64,000 nucleotides of DNA from Sipunculus nudus (GCA_026874595.1 CM049306.1:102873142-102937141), one strand, 5' to 3'. Numbered from the stretch's first letter, positions 51,901 through 64,000 are shown. A program made the numbers and translations. Notes: generated by a model from the letters alone, not told the origin.

Positions 51901-54900
51901 AGTCGAATCTAGCGTCGCTTACTACGCTTTAATATCTTCTGATTGTTTATTGTAAGCTATATACTTAACTGACCTGATTAGAGTCCACTTGGTAATTTCT
52001 CTTCTTAGCCATAAGCTGAACCATTGACATGGAAAACGCGTAGGCCACTATTGCTATGGCAATACAGTCACCAATCACCATGCCGTAGAGGTGCGGTGGC
52101 GGCACCTGGGGAGCGGGGATTCTGAAAGCTCAAGTTATGAACAAATGTGTTCCGTTCTACATTATTCAAATAAAAGAGCCCAGGAGAAAAGCACTTATAT
52201 CATCACTTACGCTACTCATAACATAAGTTATCTCAGGGAATATAATTAAATTCCTGGTCAAACTTTAAGAGATCAAAACAGAAAATGAGAATATTAAACG
52301 ACTGCTTGGGCGATGTCCATGTAATGTACATGGAAAATATATGACATAATAAAATCAGATATTCTAAATTTGAAAATGTTTAATTTTTAGAAGAAATACA
52401 GGATATAATGACTTAGAGATGTAAACTTGAATTTTTGAAAAAATTGAGCATCATAAATTAGTCTATATTGAAAATAATTTTACCTAATGTGTAAACAAAT
52501 GAAAGCAATTGCGTAACGAAGTGTGTCGATGCTTTAGTAGTGGCAGCGATCTGGGGAGAGTTATGACTAGATGAATACTGACAGGTCATAGACTTCTACT
52601 GTAGCTGAGAGATGCTCGGAAAAAAATATAATAAAAGACCTGATTACATGCAGAGACAGAGGAAACTGCCCAAAAACAGTACGTAAACACTGAAGCAAGC
52701 TGAAAAGACTGGCAAGAAAAATTTGGCTTATACGGCATTCACAACCGTTTAGATACATGAGTCCTGAAACCTTGACCTCTGACCTCACGATCCAAAAGTC
52801 AATAGGGTTCTTGGGTTTTTTTTTGGTGGGCCCTATATATATTAAGTTTGAAATCTATGTGTGAATCAAAACTGGAGTTATGAAAGGTTTTGAAAATCAA
52901 TGCGTGGACAGATGACTTCTGTGACCTTGACCTTTGACCTCGTGACCTCAATAGGAAAAGGGATATTTGCCTATTGGCAGGTAAACTGTATGTGTAAGGT
53001 TTTGCTTAAAATGCATCCACAATTTTTTAAAGATGTGGGGACTGTGACCTTTGACCTCATGACCCCAAATTAAAAAGGATGTTTGTTTTAGTGTTGGGCC
53101 ATTTATAGTCAAGTTTGAAATCCATATTTGAATCCCAACTGGAGTTATCATCTGGAAATGAATTTGTGGACAGACGGCTCCTGTGACCTTGACCTTTGAA
53201 CTTGTGACCCCAAGATTGATAGAGATGTTTCCCTGTTGGCAGGTGTCCTTTATGTGTAAGATGGAAAAAACTGGCATGAAAAGTTTGGTTTAAAATGCAT
53301 CCACAAAGATTTAAAAAATGTGAGTCAGGAGACCATGATCATTGACCTCATGACCCAAAATTCAATAGGGTTCTTGCTTTAGTGGTGGGCCATTTATATA
53401 TTATGTTTGAAATCCATATGTGATTCGAAACTGGAGATATTATCCGAAATGAATTTGTGGACGGACAGACGGACAGGGTGATAACTATATGGCACCCGCT
53501 TCTACTGAAGCGGGGCTCTAATAAAATTTCACTGTAAATGTATGACGGATATGTTTTTACCCTCTTGGGATATGTCCTATTACGTTGACGTCAAACCTCT
53601 CATTAAAGTAGCCGAAATGGGATGCTATGGTTGCTATGATCACCTGTGTGAAAACCAGACATGACAAGTCATATCACGGAAGGTGTCAAATTATTGTCAC
53701 TTGGTGATAACCTAGTCACTGTGCATGGTTAAACATGGTGTTTATTTAATACAGTTTTTTATTCGTGCTTGAATAAATGATATTCATGTGTATTCATGTA
53801 AAAAACAGCTGTAATGCTAATCTTATCAGATCCTCTTCATTTTGTCAATCGATAATTTCCACTCCTAAACCAAAACCTCATTATATCTTACTCGCTCTCT
53901 TTAACGAAGTTTTTATGAGCTTGAGCAATACATAACCGTTCCCTAATTTTTTTCTAAAGATGGTTTTCTTCATAATAAAGTCTCCACTTTGGCATTAAAA
54001 TGTCTCAAGCATGCGAGAGGAAAATATTTTAAAAAATCTAGACAATATTACACATGTACTGCTTGAATTTGAAAACTCACCACTACCAGCTCTATTGGTA
54101 TAGGTATTTTAAATCTCCTCTTGACTCGGGGGTTGACGTATTCCTTGGTCAGATACAACACTATCATGGACAGGAATGCAATTATAACGGAAGCAACATT
54201 GGTGCTGGCGATTTTCCCAAATAAGTCAATGTAGGTCTAAAATAATGCCATTTGGATCAATATATAAATATATTTATATATATGTATGTAACTATCTATA
54301 TCAATATGATGTATCTTTTTCTTATCAATATGATAGGTTTTTAATGGAATAAGGGTAAACAGAAAAGAAATCGATATTCATTTAAAATAAAGTAAATGTA
54401 TATTAAGTATGACAAATGCGCATTTTTAGCTTGCCTTACAGTAATGAGCTGTAATAAAAAAACATGAAAAATTCCAAATCGATCAACCTTAGTTGAACTT
54501 TAATTTTTTTTTCATTCTGTATTCATATCACCGCCTTGAACATCCATGAGATGGAGATAAAGTCTGGAGTGTACCTTGATGATTTTGAATATCCCCGTGA
54601 ACCGTCTGACCTTGAGTCCAAGAATGCTCTTGATTTGGCTCGTGAACACGTGACACGCAGAACCCGTGATGAAGGCCCGTGTCAGAGGCTCCGACAAGTA
54701 TGTTGTTATAAACCCCATATTTAGAAACCCCATACCGAGCTGGAACAGACAGTAAAATGATCAATAGGCATACATGTCCTTCAAAAAAAGTTATTTTGAC
54801 CTCAGCCCAATGTCTCTGCTCCTTGTCTTCTTTCTATGTATCGTTTTATTTTTTTTTTCGATCGCGCCATATTCATTGCTTATTAAGAAAAGGTACACTA

Positions 54901-57900
54901 TGGTCCATTGAATGTAAGTGCCACTTGAATTTAAGTACTATAATGATTTTATAATCAATACATATCAGTCCCTTCAGAGCAGTCATTTTGTCCTAGGACG
55001 TATGTACTAGTTCTGGACTGTTTGCCCTTGGACCTATTGACTTGATTTTTCCAGACCAGCAGGTGTCAGACACGGATCCAGCGGGGGGCGTGCCCCCCCC
55101 CCCCTATTGAGCTGTAACATCTCTCATTTTATCTATTTCTTTTCCCAGATATTCATTTACTTACAGTTAAATTATTAATTTATCCACAGTTTATCTCATT
55201 CTAATTCATAAGTTGATGATATAAATGAACAGCGCCCCCTCGAATTTCTGGATCCGCCACTGGGTGTCGTTTGAATAAAGGAACTCTCACTAGCATAAAC
55301 CTAAGATACACCAGCTCTGATTGTTCATTAACCTTCTTAATCTTTGCCACTTCCTAGTGGAGATATAAAAGAAACCCTGTTGTTGAAAGCAGTTGTTAGG
55401 GAGGAGTTCTAGAACTAACGTAGTTTGACCATTTCGCTTCTTAAGAGTTTTTTAACCAGAGCAAAATGGTACTTTAAGTATTATTTAGTATTTAAATGAA
55501 AGTAACGTGATAGATGAAATGGACTGAAAAGAACTATTATTCAGGCTCCTGTATCAATAGCTTCAGGGACAACAGGTTTGAATAGGCATCTGTTTCTAAG
55601 TATGATAAGAATACACCAAAGAGCAGAAAAAATGATATGTAACAGCACCTGTAAGAGTCCTGTCATGAGTGTCAGGGCTGCTGCAATCTTAGCTTTACAC
55701 AGTTCAAAGTCGTCCACACCAGCACCGGAAGGCTGCTCTATCCTGGTGCTGTCGTTCACCCAAGATGTGGTTGTCAGCAACGTGTAACCAAGAAGGCTGT
55801 CGGAGGTGGTGTTTGATGAGACGCCGGGTGAAGGCGCCCCATTGGTGTACTCTGAACAAAACGCAGCTTGCTTCGATGTCATAGCTCCTCCATCTATTAC
55901 AAGTGAAAGTAAGAGTGAGAAGTCATATGACAATATTTTAAATAACATTGTTTCTATTTAGATAAATTTTCTTCAGCTTAATAAATGTGGAAACAAATTA
56001 AATTGTAAAAGCAATGGTCAATGTCACTATACATACAGCAGCAGTAGGGACTGCCCCTAATGATTATATAGTTCGTTCCAGCAACTGATGTTAGTTGTAA
56101 ATATTATGAAATTTATACTTAAAGACTTTGTGCTGCATGGAACCTGTCAGATAGCGAGGGGTTTTATTACATTAATTATAGTACCAACTGTAACCTACAT
56201 CCAATTAACACTGTACTAAATTGTCTTTAATCTCCAATACGTATGTAAACATGTCGTGACAGTAACAGACGGATACATGAAACTGCTTTACTCAAAGTTT
56301 TTGCCAGATCCGGTGATGATTGCCAGAGTACCTGATCCCCTCGGTGACAGGTCCATATCACATGCCAATTAAAAAAAAACCTTACCTGACGGACAACACA
56401 TTTGTCCGTATTTAGCTACCACCGCCCCGACCATCAAACTGGTAACTGCAATGGCACCTGCAAGGGATGAAACATTCGGTTATCTTTATCCTTGGAGATC
56501 TGGTTAAACTTCTTCAAAGGAACTATCACAGCTGTGTTTAATATATTATTTACTTTAAATTTGACATATCATACACCATACACTGCAGAGAATGTGATAA
56601 ACAATGCGATCGCCAGTAGAAATGTTCATTTGTCATAGAAACCAGGGAAACACGGCTGAATCCAGAGGGGCTTTGGAGATGCAGGAATATTTTATATTAT
56701 GTTATATTTTAGTCAGCCAGTGATCCTTTTAATGAACCTGCCACACTGTCTTGTATGTATTCTCAGTCCTCCAAATGTTTTTGCATCACTGAGGCTACAA
56801 GAATGAAGATAAAACCACACCATTTTCGGACATGTTATCAAGCCTAAAAACTTGACGTTATGTACGTTCATAGTTATGACAAAGAAAGGGCTGCATAATA
56901 TTTCCATCGGCGTTTAAGCTCTTTCCTAGTGAATATAGCAGCTGTTTATTTGTAGTCCGTGCACTGTTCTTCACTGTCTGTGCACCGTAACTTCTTTGCC
57001 CTATTATTAACAAGTAGCAGTATACCCTTAATCCCGACATGCGACTTGCAACATCCGGATTTTTGACAAAATTGGCAGCCCCAATATAAGTTGTTTCGAA
57101 ATTTTTGCGAGTTTAAGGGTTAATAAGGGCACGGAATTAAGACAAGAAATTATTCCGACGGGAGTTTGGTGGCCTTACACCGGTATCCTCTAAGAAGAAG
57201 CCGGATGAACGCTCTGTTCAACAAATTATAGTAGGATAAGCATCATATCTATTTATGGGCATAAATCCATTCTATTATACCAACCACGATTCATCAGCTA
57301 TATATTGTTGGTTTTCACCATGGCTGCACGTGAGCATCAGAAACCAAGGCTACTCACCGAGTGAGATATGACGTGATGTACCCGTGAAGAAGTACACGAT
57401 GATCGGGAAAAACGAGATGTACAGACCGTAGATCGGCGCCAGCTCCGCCAACATGGCGTACGCCATCCCTGAAGTGATAAAAGGGGTAATAAGTGGAGGG
57501 GCTTAGATAATGGGATGTCCACAGCAGTGCTCTCTGTTGTCAAAAAATTAATTTTTCTGTAATTTCATTATTTTCAATACATACGCACCAGTAAAATTGC
57601 TTATTATAAATTAATAATGTTTATTTCAACAAACACTCCCCAATTTTCATGTAACATATCGAATGATTACGAACTTTCGATAATTCACGGTTATTGGTAA
57701 GTCATTAAGTTAAGCTCTTTTTACTTGGTCCTTCATAACAGGTGTCAGCTTTGTAAGACACGTGTCTGATTTGCAGGCCTAATGACTAACTGGTCATGGA
57801 AAAAGATGAGTAGGCCTACTAAAATACTATATCTAACGCAACAAAAATGTGGCGATTAGGGCGTGGCGGTTCATTCCATAAAAACCACGTTCATTTTTCC

Positions 57901-58497
57901 TTATACAGGAGCTCAGTTTACGGCCAATGAGAAAAAATGGTCTTTTGTCGTCATTGCGAGGTGGGCATTCTAGCTTGAGGTCAAATATCATGATTTACGA
58001 ACAATTTTCTGAGAGAAAGAATGAGGTAAAGCTTAACATGATCACGAATAATAAAGTAATTTGGGGGAAAACATAACAAAGCGTGTCGTCTTTCTCTTGA
58101 ATTAAAAAAAAAGTAACCAGGTAATGTGAATGATACAGTGGCACTTACCTTGAGGTATTTGCATAATACCGATGGTCAGACCGGCTATGACGTCATTGGG
58201 CAAGTCCTGACGTAATGAGTATTTTCTCATGATGTTGACAAAAGGGAACATTCTGTACAGATACGACTTACAGCATTCTGCTGAGTATCGCCGCTTGAGA
58301 ATTTTTCTTTTCAACATATCTTTTATGGAAGTTCGCGGTTTTTCTTTCCTGGAAAACGCCGCTTCAAACTCGACCTGGCTGTAAATCGGCCGTTCGACCA
58401 TTACGGCCCCTCGACTGACGGGCGTGTTTTCAGTCTCTTCACTATCAGCAACCATCTCAATCGGAGGAATGGCCCCCTGTCCTGCCGACCCGTCCAT
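43833..58497 (-). CDS. SLC26 family anion transporter (SulP/STAS), last exon unresolved
   Basis: Membrane anion exchanger with cytoplasmic STAS domain. Exons in transcript order (plus coordinates): 58149-58497, 57358-57468, 56386-56457, 55649-55893, 54575-54739, 54081-54236, 53561-53643, 51974-52121, 49068-49181, 46974-47051, 46528-46623, 45876-46052, 45387-45587, 44930-45070, 44737-44782, 44349-44473, 43833-43907; 2382 nt, 794 codons in frame. Exon 2 has the family signature [12 protein letters not shown]...GTSRH. Exon 9 has SISRT, aligning with the Ser-Arg anion-site pair of prestin, then [14 protein letters not shown] spans exons 12-16 ([17 protein letters not shown]), with a charged lysine/glutamate insert in exon 13. 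Exon 4 encodes an unusually long glycosylatable loop. Start: ATG at 58497 (MDGSAG); an in-frame ATG at 58539 is possible. After the donor at 43832 no last exon is convincing. Closest to the SLC26A5/A6 group by recall. Confidence 0.92.
46141..46375. repeat. 38-bp minisatellite in the next SLC26 intron
   Basis: About five to six units such as GACAAAACATAAGTAATCGA followed by taatacaaggaaaaccaa, with unit starts at 46183, 46221, 46259, 46297 and 46335. It is unrelated in sequence to the ~60-bp array and includes no exon. Confidence 0.85.
47018..48050. repeat. About 17-copy, ~60-bp minisatellite containing an SLC26 splice acceptor
   Basis: Units of 57-63 bp read on plus as GAGAATCAAGGTACACGATA then CTAAACCCGCAACCTGAAAA, then tatggtcaaacaaatacgaa. 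The first unit is the start of SLC26 exon 46974-47051 with its acceptor, so the array extends from the exon into the intron 47052-49067. Unit starts are near 47018, 47077, 47138, 47197, 47257, 47316, 47373, 47434 and onward to about 48000. Copies are diverged from each other. Confidence 0.9.
49218..50337 (-). mobile_element. Solo LTR interrupted by a SINE, in SLC26 intron
   Basis: Ends are TGTCACA and TGTGACA, a perfect inverted pair, flanked by ATAGT (49213-49217) and CTAGT (50338-50342), a 5-bp target duplication with one mismatch. On the minus strand a TATA motif (GGTATATATAGAGG, about 50020) and AATAAA (about 49305) are present. A tRNA-derived SINE of about 380 bp lies inside (49457-49836), so the original LTR was about 740 bp. 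No internal retrotransposon coding sequence is present. Confidence 0.7.
49457..49836 (-). mobile_element. tRNA-derived SINE nested in a solo LTR
   Basis: Reverse complement of the same family as 61081-61441: head TGTGGCTCAGGGGTG, box B GTTCGAATCTC before AGCCGAGG, a long body with the GTGTTTCACTCACAAACCAG block, and a tail ending TTACCTCCACCA. The two copies share order and sequence over their whole length with scattered differences. Confidence 0.75.
52740..53520. repeat. Tandem ~295-bp repeat with TGACCTTTGACCT motifs in SLC26 intron
   Basis: Two to three units, each with 'gtgaccttgacctttgacct', then 'aaaagtcaatagggttcttg', 'ggtgggcc', 'agtttgaaatccatatgtga' and 'actggagttat'; copies begin near 52765, 53040 and 53325. 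It ends in 'ggacggacagacggacag'. Related to 39650-39990. Confidence 0.7.
55067..55262. mobile_element. 196-bp TIR element, same family as 26477-27766
   Basis: Ends CAGACACGGATCCAG and CTGGATCCGCCACTG. GGTGT is duplicated exactly at 55062-55066 and 55263-55267, supporting a 5-bp target duplication for this family. It carries a poly-C run after the left end and GCGCCCCCT near the right. It lies in an SLC26 intron. Confidence 0.7.
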
Positions 58498-60101
58498 ATT
58501 GTGGAGATTCTTTTTTTTTTCACTTTTGTCCAAAATCACAAATCTTTTGTCAAAAGAAATGCATACATTTGTTATACAAGTAAAGGGCAGATTACAAGTA
58601 TTATAATATTTGAATATGACAATTGCTTTAACATCATTTCACAGACTGACTGCAATTATTTCAGCATATTTCTTCGGCATATAATTAGAAATATAACAAA
58701 TAATACATAAATACGATAAATGACAAGAAACTGTTACAGACATATGCAGAAACATGTATTTCACAAAGGTTTGCCTATAAAACAAATTATACAGTGAAAA
58801 AAAAACTGTACGTATCTTAATTCCCAGTGAAATAAACCCAATGTTTGCTATTATAAAATCTTTACTGACATAGATAAGTTGCGGACTACTCATTGATGGA
58901 TTTTATATAAACTTAATCGGCACAATTGTTTACTTTTAGGTTAAAATGGCAGTGAAAGAGATGAAAATTAGTTTATATTTGAACCAGCTGTTAAATAAGA
59001 GTAAACTATTCCAGGTAGTTCTCAACAACATTCCTGCAGTAGTCGGTGGCAGGGCAGAAGACAACGGTGTACAGGAATAGTGTTTGGTCACTGATCTATT
59101 AAGTTAACACAAATGGTTACTGGTATCCAAAGTCTGCAATTACATTCTTATGGATAAAATATACTGTCGCATGAATACAGTAATCGTCAAGCTAAGAATT
59201 ACGATTTAATGAAAATAACATGAATGAACATGACATTGAGGGGCCTCAAATCGTGTTCTTATAATGTTCGTTCGAAAAGTATTGGTCACTGTAAACTAAT
59301 TACGGTCTCCAGGGAGATTTCCTTGGAACATTTCTGGATCTAAAATTGCTGGGTCTTAAATTAGAGGTATGTCTGACGATTTCGATTTGGACCCAGTTAA
59401 AGGACAAGAAGATGGACGGAACGACGACGCTAAATAGCATAATTATTAATTCAACACATCCGAATCCAGTTTGATTACAAGCCTGCCATTTTTCAAAAAG
59501 TGGTCGTCGCGAGACTCTAATTGAAGACTTTTAGGGTCCCAATCATTTTTAGTTTTTCCTGCAATATCTTACATTTAGGGACTCTTGCACCTTGAGTTAC
59601 GATAAACTACGAGTTTTTGTTTAGGATATGGACGTTGTTGTTTTGACTTGTCGATGCGAGTTCGTCGTTCGTATTAAAACATAGTTTTCTAACAGTGACA
59701 AGCGTGTCCAGTGTCAGGGGATTTGCATTTGTCTCTTCTACTGAAAGAATCAAATCCAATATGCCTTGAGTGAAGTAAAGAATTGATACATCAAGGGACA
59801 TTCCCGCATTACGTGTATTGCGTGGTCAGACTCTACGGTTTAGAGGTCACAAACCAGCTGAAGTGCAATGTCCATGATTGGGAAGCTCAGAGATCAGAGT
59901 CTAGGACTGTATTTGTGCGTAAAAGACCTGCAGGAAAGCTAAATAAATTTTACTTTTGATGCATGGGTGTGGACAGTCTGTAATTTTTGCATTTAAATTT
60001 TTTATTTTTAATTAATTTATCTCTCACTTTGTGTTTTGACGTAATCGTGTCAAGAACTCGGTCAAATATTTTAAAGCACCTGGAAGCAACGCTGAGCGAG
60101 A

Positions 60102-60800
60102 TACGCTCTTTACACAGCGCTTTACCTATAGGGCTACTACCTATATCGTAAGGCGCTGTTTGTTATGACCTCGTATCCTGAATTGCAACACCAGAGGGGA
60201 GCACTGTATTTTTGTCCAATCAGATGATACCTTGTGCGGGAAGACAAAGCCAAGCGAGGAATACACGAAGCCAATCATATTTATTTCTTTTTGAGTGACA
60301 GCTCATCCCCCAGCGTTACCTTCTGAACAGGCCACAGGCTCAGATAGAATTGCCCCTGACGTGGTTTGCTTAGGGCCTTGGGCACATAGGATGCTCGGTC
60401 GGTGAGCTGTAATTCAAACGAAACGTAACAACAAAGGCTGCGTGCACACCTCGCTGGCTGGTTTCAGTTCTGCAGACAACAGTTACATGGCTACCCTAAC
60501 ACAGTCCTACTGTCATAAACGAAGCGGTCGATGATGCGAGAATGCAGAGGGAGCAATTTAAATTCGACCTGAAACTCATCAAGCGGCGTTTGAAGCGCAG
60601 CAATGGGCGGAGCCAGGATGCCTGTCGAGTGTTTGTTTATTGGCATCTGATTGGCTGCTTGTCACATCATACCCACGTTTATTTCAGTGGACAACGAACC
60701 GCCATCGGGTGTCTAAATATATCATAAACGGTCAAAGCTGGCAGCGTGAAAATCAGTTGCTTTTTTAGAAGCGCAAGATTTCCGCTGCCTCGGGAGCGTA
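60102..60800. mobile_element. 699-bp TIR element with perfect 9-bp TSD (long copy)
   Basis: Same termini as 10153-10247, with TGAGCGAGA duplicated exactly at 60093-60101 and 60801-60809. The extra interior of about 600 bp is relatively GC-rich and has no open frame of transposase size. A 9-bp duplication fits Mutator-like or Merlin-like elements; the class is not established by the termini alone. Confidence 0.8.
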
Positions 60801-61080
60801 TGAGCGAGATCGTGGCCATCGATTTCATGTCCTGCTTATTTTATAGAGGCATTTCATTAAACCAGAAAAACAATCTACTTCTTTTATAAGGCTACATTTG
60901 CCTTTCTTTCGTTGGGGGGGGGGGGGGGGGGGTAACTTTCTAATGGAATAAAACATAAAATTTTTCCTGCACAGTGATTTCGTGGCATCGTATTACCCTG
61001 CTTTCACTGGTCTAGATATCCTTGGCCCTGTAACAATCACCTGGCGACGAAACCCAGTATACAATGTTAAAGCAATAAAA

Positions 61081-61441
61081 CTGGCTTCTGTGGCTCAGAG
61101 GTAAAGCACAGGACTTAAAGCCGGGAGATCGTGCGTTCGAATTTCAGCCGAGGCGGTTAGATTCTGCACGGCCGGTCGGGTGAGCGCTCTGCAGGCTTAA
61201 TGAGAAGGCCGTGCACAACGGCCGTGTTTCACTCACAAACGAGTGCGCCTTTCGGGGATTCCTCAGTGGTATGACCCAGCAACGGGGACGATTACGCACC
61301 CAGGGTCCGCAGGTGCAGAAGTCACCCCGGATATAAATGAGGGGAAGCGTGTGAACTGCCCTGTTAGCGGAATGGAATTCTGCAGATGTACATACACGTA
61401 TTTTAGTTAGCAATAAAAAACGGTGGCTTTTACCTCCACCA
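61081..61441 (+). mobile_element. tRNA-derived SINE
   Basis: Head CTGTGGCTCAGAGGTAAAGC resembles a tRNA A box, followed by box B GTTCGAATTTC at about 61135. The body includes GTGTTTCACTCACAAACGAG and GCACCCAGGGTCCGCAGG; the tail is TTTTACCTCCACCAG followed by AAATAAATA. A minus-strand copy sits at 49457-49836. It cannot fold as a functional tRNA because the body runs on past the acceptor position. Confidence 0.75.
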
Positions 61442-63418
61442 GAAATAAATATATGGAAAAGTTTAAGCAATTAAATAATGATTATATATAAAGTTTTTAG
61501 AACAATTGCAGCGTATAATCAATGGATGGTTGATATTGAATATCACCTGCATGTCACCTCTTAAGTCACCCGGTGATTAACGGCTGTGTATTAATTGTCA
61601 ATCTTAAAAAAAAAAACACAATATATATACACAATTGAGTGGAGAATATGCAATAAATCAATATTAATGATTATACATCACTGGCAGAAATATTGACATA
61701 AGAAGTAAAACTATTGTATTCTATTCTTCATACATATATATCCCAAAGATTTTTTACTTTTACAATGATCAGAAGTCCTTTTATATGAAAAATTATTTCC
61801 TATTCTGCAATGTTCAAGTGTTATGTGCAAATTAGCCATCCACTAACCCGACCCTTTATTGTGGACTTACACAAAAGCACATTTTTAGAAGGTTCATTTC
61901 GGTGTGTTAGTCCGTGAACATGACAAAGTGAACTCAAGTAAGAATTGTTGTAAACTCAGGGGTCTGTGAATAAAGAGTTATAAAAATGGGTAGCACGTGA
62001 CTGGGCTCTGCGTAAAATGCGTATACCAAGAAGTGACCCGTGGGTCAGCTGGCTGATAGGGCGAATGAACCAGAGAGTTTTTTTTAACCAAAGAAGCACA
62101 TAGTTTATGAGTAACTGGTGGGTTGAATATGCAGTGGGAGAAAAAAAACATAGGTCAGATTTAAATCAGTTGTTAAAGTAGAACATACGAACACCATTCA
62201 TTCCTAGTATGGTAAGAAGCGGTAAAGACTGCAGTAGTTGTCACATTTATAAAACTGCATGTTTATTTGTTTAGGTACAAGTAAAGAACTTAAAAGGGAC
62301 AGCAAATACAAATAATAAGAAAGTCCGTCATAGAACGCATCATGGAGTCACAAAACATTGACACGAGACTGCTGAATAAAGGTAAAAGCGAGAAATCTGG
62401 AAAATTAATACGAAAACATCGTTGGAGTCTCTAAACAAAGATCAGTAAAAGGAGGGACTCAACCAAGAAAGAATATTTTGAAAACAAAAGAAACAAAAAA
62501 GCCCGAATGGGGGGGGGGGGGGGGGGGGTCAAGGCCTCATGAATGGTCCGAAGCTCTAAAAAATGCGGCGGCTGATAATAGGGGGAGTGAGTCCAAAACC
62601 CGTGGGCCTCTCTCCCCCTCTGGATTCCCCTAATGATCACAGTATTCTTGTCAAAATATTCATTGAGGAAAAAGAATTATTAAAGACACGCACGAACACA
62701 TGGGACAAGAAGAATGTTTTAGAAACGATCACAGGGGAAATACGGCCACTCTTGTAAACGCTCGCTATGGTAACAAGAAATCCCGATTACCAGATAACCT
62801 TGGTTAACCGACCACCCGCGCAACATCAAAACCCCGGTAACAGATCCGACTCGGCAAAACGTCCGACCTTTTTACACAACCACCCTGGTAGCAATGCTAT
62901 CCTCTAACTTGGAAACATTCATTGGGTCATAATAAAAACACGTTCGTGATTTTCTCCCCCCCCCCCCGAAAAAAAGAGTGCATGCATTTATTTTTTTTAA
63001 AATAGAATTGTATTCATTTTGGAATAAATGAAGGTTATCTACCTAACTTATACCCTTTCGAATATATACCCCCATATTTATGCTAGAAGAAACCCACGCT
63101 TCTATAAGATAAATAGTTATGTAATAAGCCGGAAGGACTGAATGTCGCATATTTTGATTCTGGGCTTTCGACAAGGGCCTTTTCCATGTGGCTCAATACA
63201 TGATATAAAGATTCCTTGTTCTTGTTCTACAGTTCCCCAGGAAACCCCTTCCCCTATCAAAAATAAGCAAAAAATGGCAAAATATACTATTAAACAAATC
63301 TCACAATACAATTTGGAAAAGACGTGAGGCATATATAGGCTATATGAATTATGAGTGAAATATTTTAATGATAATCATAATGAGTACGACATCATCATTG
63401 CTGGAGTGATGAAAATAT

Positions 63419-63481
<63 letters not shown>
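63419..63481. repeat. (AT)n microsatellite
   Basis: About 60 bases of pure AT. Similar tracts: 12520-12560, 27645-27682, 38577-38611 and 48847-48896. Confidence 0.9.
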
Positions 63482-63483
<2 letters not shown>

Positions 63484-64000
63484 ATCAACTGTGAAAATAA
63501 TTTGAAGAAATTATATGACTATAGTAAAGTGAAAGTTTAGAAAGAAACTAAATTTATATAAACTGAAGCTGAGAGGACATTGCGGAAAATATTTTGTCAG
63601 TTGAGGTTAACCTTGGGCATGATAACAGTCACAAGTTTGTCGGCAAAGTCTCTTGCGTGCGAAAATGCAAGGTATAGCTGCCAACATGAAAATATTAGGT
63701 TCAGGTGAACATATACCAACAGGATTAAATATTTGTCCTGATCTTTGTTGATTGATTTGTAATAAGGTGTGGTCGAAAATCATTTGCCAAGAAATAAGTG
63801 GAATTATGCTTTCTCTAAGCAAATTGACACAAAACGTTATGTACAGATTTTGCTGAATATTTGTAGAGGGTTAGGGTTACACCGTATGTACAATCTATAT
63901 AGTGTGGAGATGATCAGAATCACAATAATATATTTTATCTTAATACCATTATGACATAGGACTATTTCGTTGTCATCGTGTAGCACCCGCCTTGCGCCTA

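Larger units (their letters stand above)
58540..64000. other. Region 5' of SLC26: no recognised exon
   Basis: Presumed to include SLC26 5' UTR and promoter. Contains the TIR element (60102-60800), a SINE (61081-61441), G-runs (60915, 62511), and an (AT)n tract. No coding exon recognised in either strand. Confidence 0.5.

Noticed and set aside
62431-62757. Small open frames on both strands around a G-run
   Set aside because: Short, low-complexity, no splice context or recognised family.

Overview
The window is eukaryotic: AT-rich DNA with short exons, GT/AG introns, SINEs, a LINE, solo LTRs, MITE-like elements and many (AT)n, (GA)n and (TAA)n tracts. The gene content (inter-alpha-trypsin inhibitor heavy chain and SLC26), the tRNA-derived SINE with a central block resembling the mollusc Nin domain, and the 'CCGTCCGTCCG' and 'TGACCTTGACCTTTGACCTCATGACC' repeats suggest a marine lophotrochozoan, most likely a bivalve or other mollusc. 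The species call is inference. There is no bacterial or organellar sequence.

Layout. (1) 1-4041: no coding exon recognised; one probable solo LTR (918-1540) and the right end of a TIR element at the window edge. (2) 4042-15599, plus strand: ITIH-like gene 1, 13 recognised exons, signal-peptide exon not found. (3) 15600-18353: intergenic. (4) 18354-33433, plus strand: ITIH-like gene 2, complete in 14 exons (2634 nt, 877 aa). Every homologous exon boundary and phase matches gene 1. Its first intron holds a degenerate antisense LINE. (5) 34081-38538, minus strand: an SLC26 pseudogene, truncated at both ends, with three lost splice donors and two frameshifting indels. (6) 38539-43832: non-coding, with dispersed repeats. 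(7) 43833-58497, minus strand: an intact SLC26-like anion transporter, 17 recognised exons, about 794 codons, last coding exon unresolved. (8) 58540-64000: non-coding, with a 9-bp-TSD TIR element and a SINE.

How the genes relate. There are two tandem duplications: ITIH-1/ITIH-2 head to tail on plus, and SLC26/SLC26-pseudogene head to tail on minus. The two clusters meet tail to tail at about 33.4-34.1 kb. ITIH proteins are secreted VIT-vWA-ITIH_C proteins; both copies keep the vWA metal site and the Asp-Pro-His-Phe site that in vertebrates is cleaved and esterified to chondroitin sulfate. SLC26 is a membrane anion exchanger with a STAS domain. Nothing seen links the two families functionally.

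Most notable: a roughly 17-copy minisatellite in an SLC26 intron that has tandemly copied the 3' splice site and start of the adjacent exon; the SLC26 pseudogene with selectively broken donors; patchy near-identity between the ITIH paralogues that looks like gene conversion; two short transposons with the same termini and perfect 9-bp target duplications; and repeat families carrying CTCF-like or DR1 nuclear-receptor-like motifs inside introns. I did not find a convincing wholly new system.
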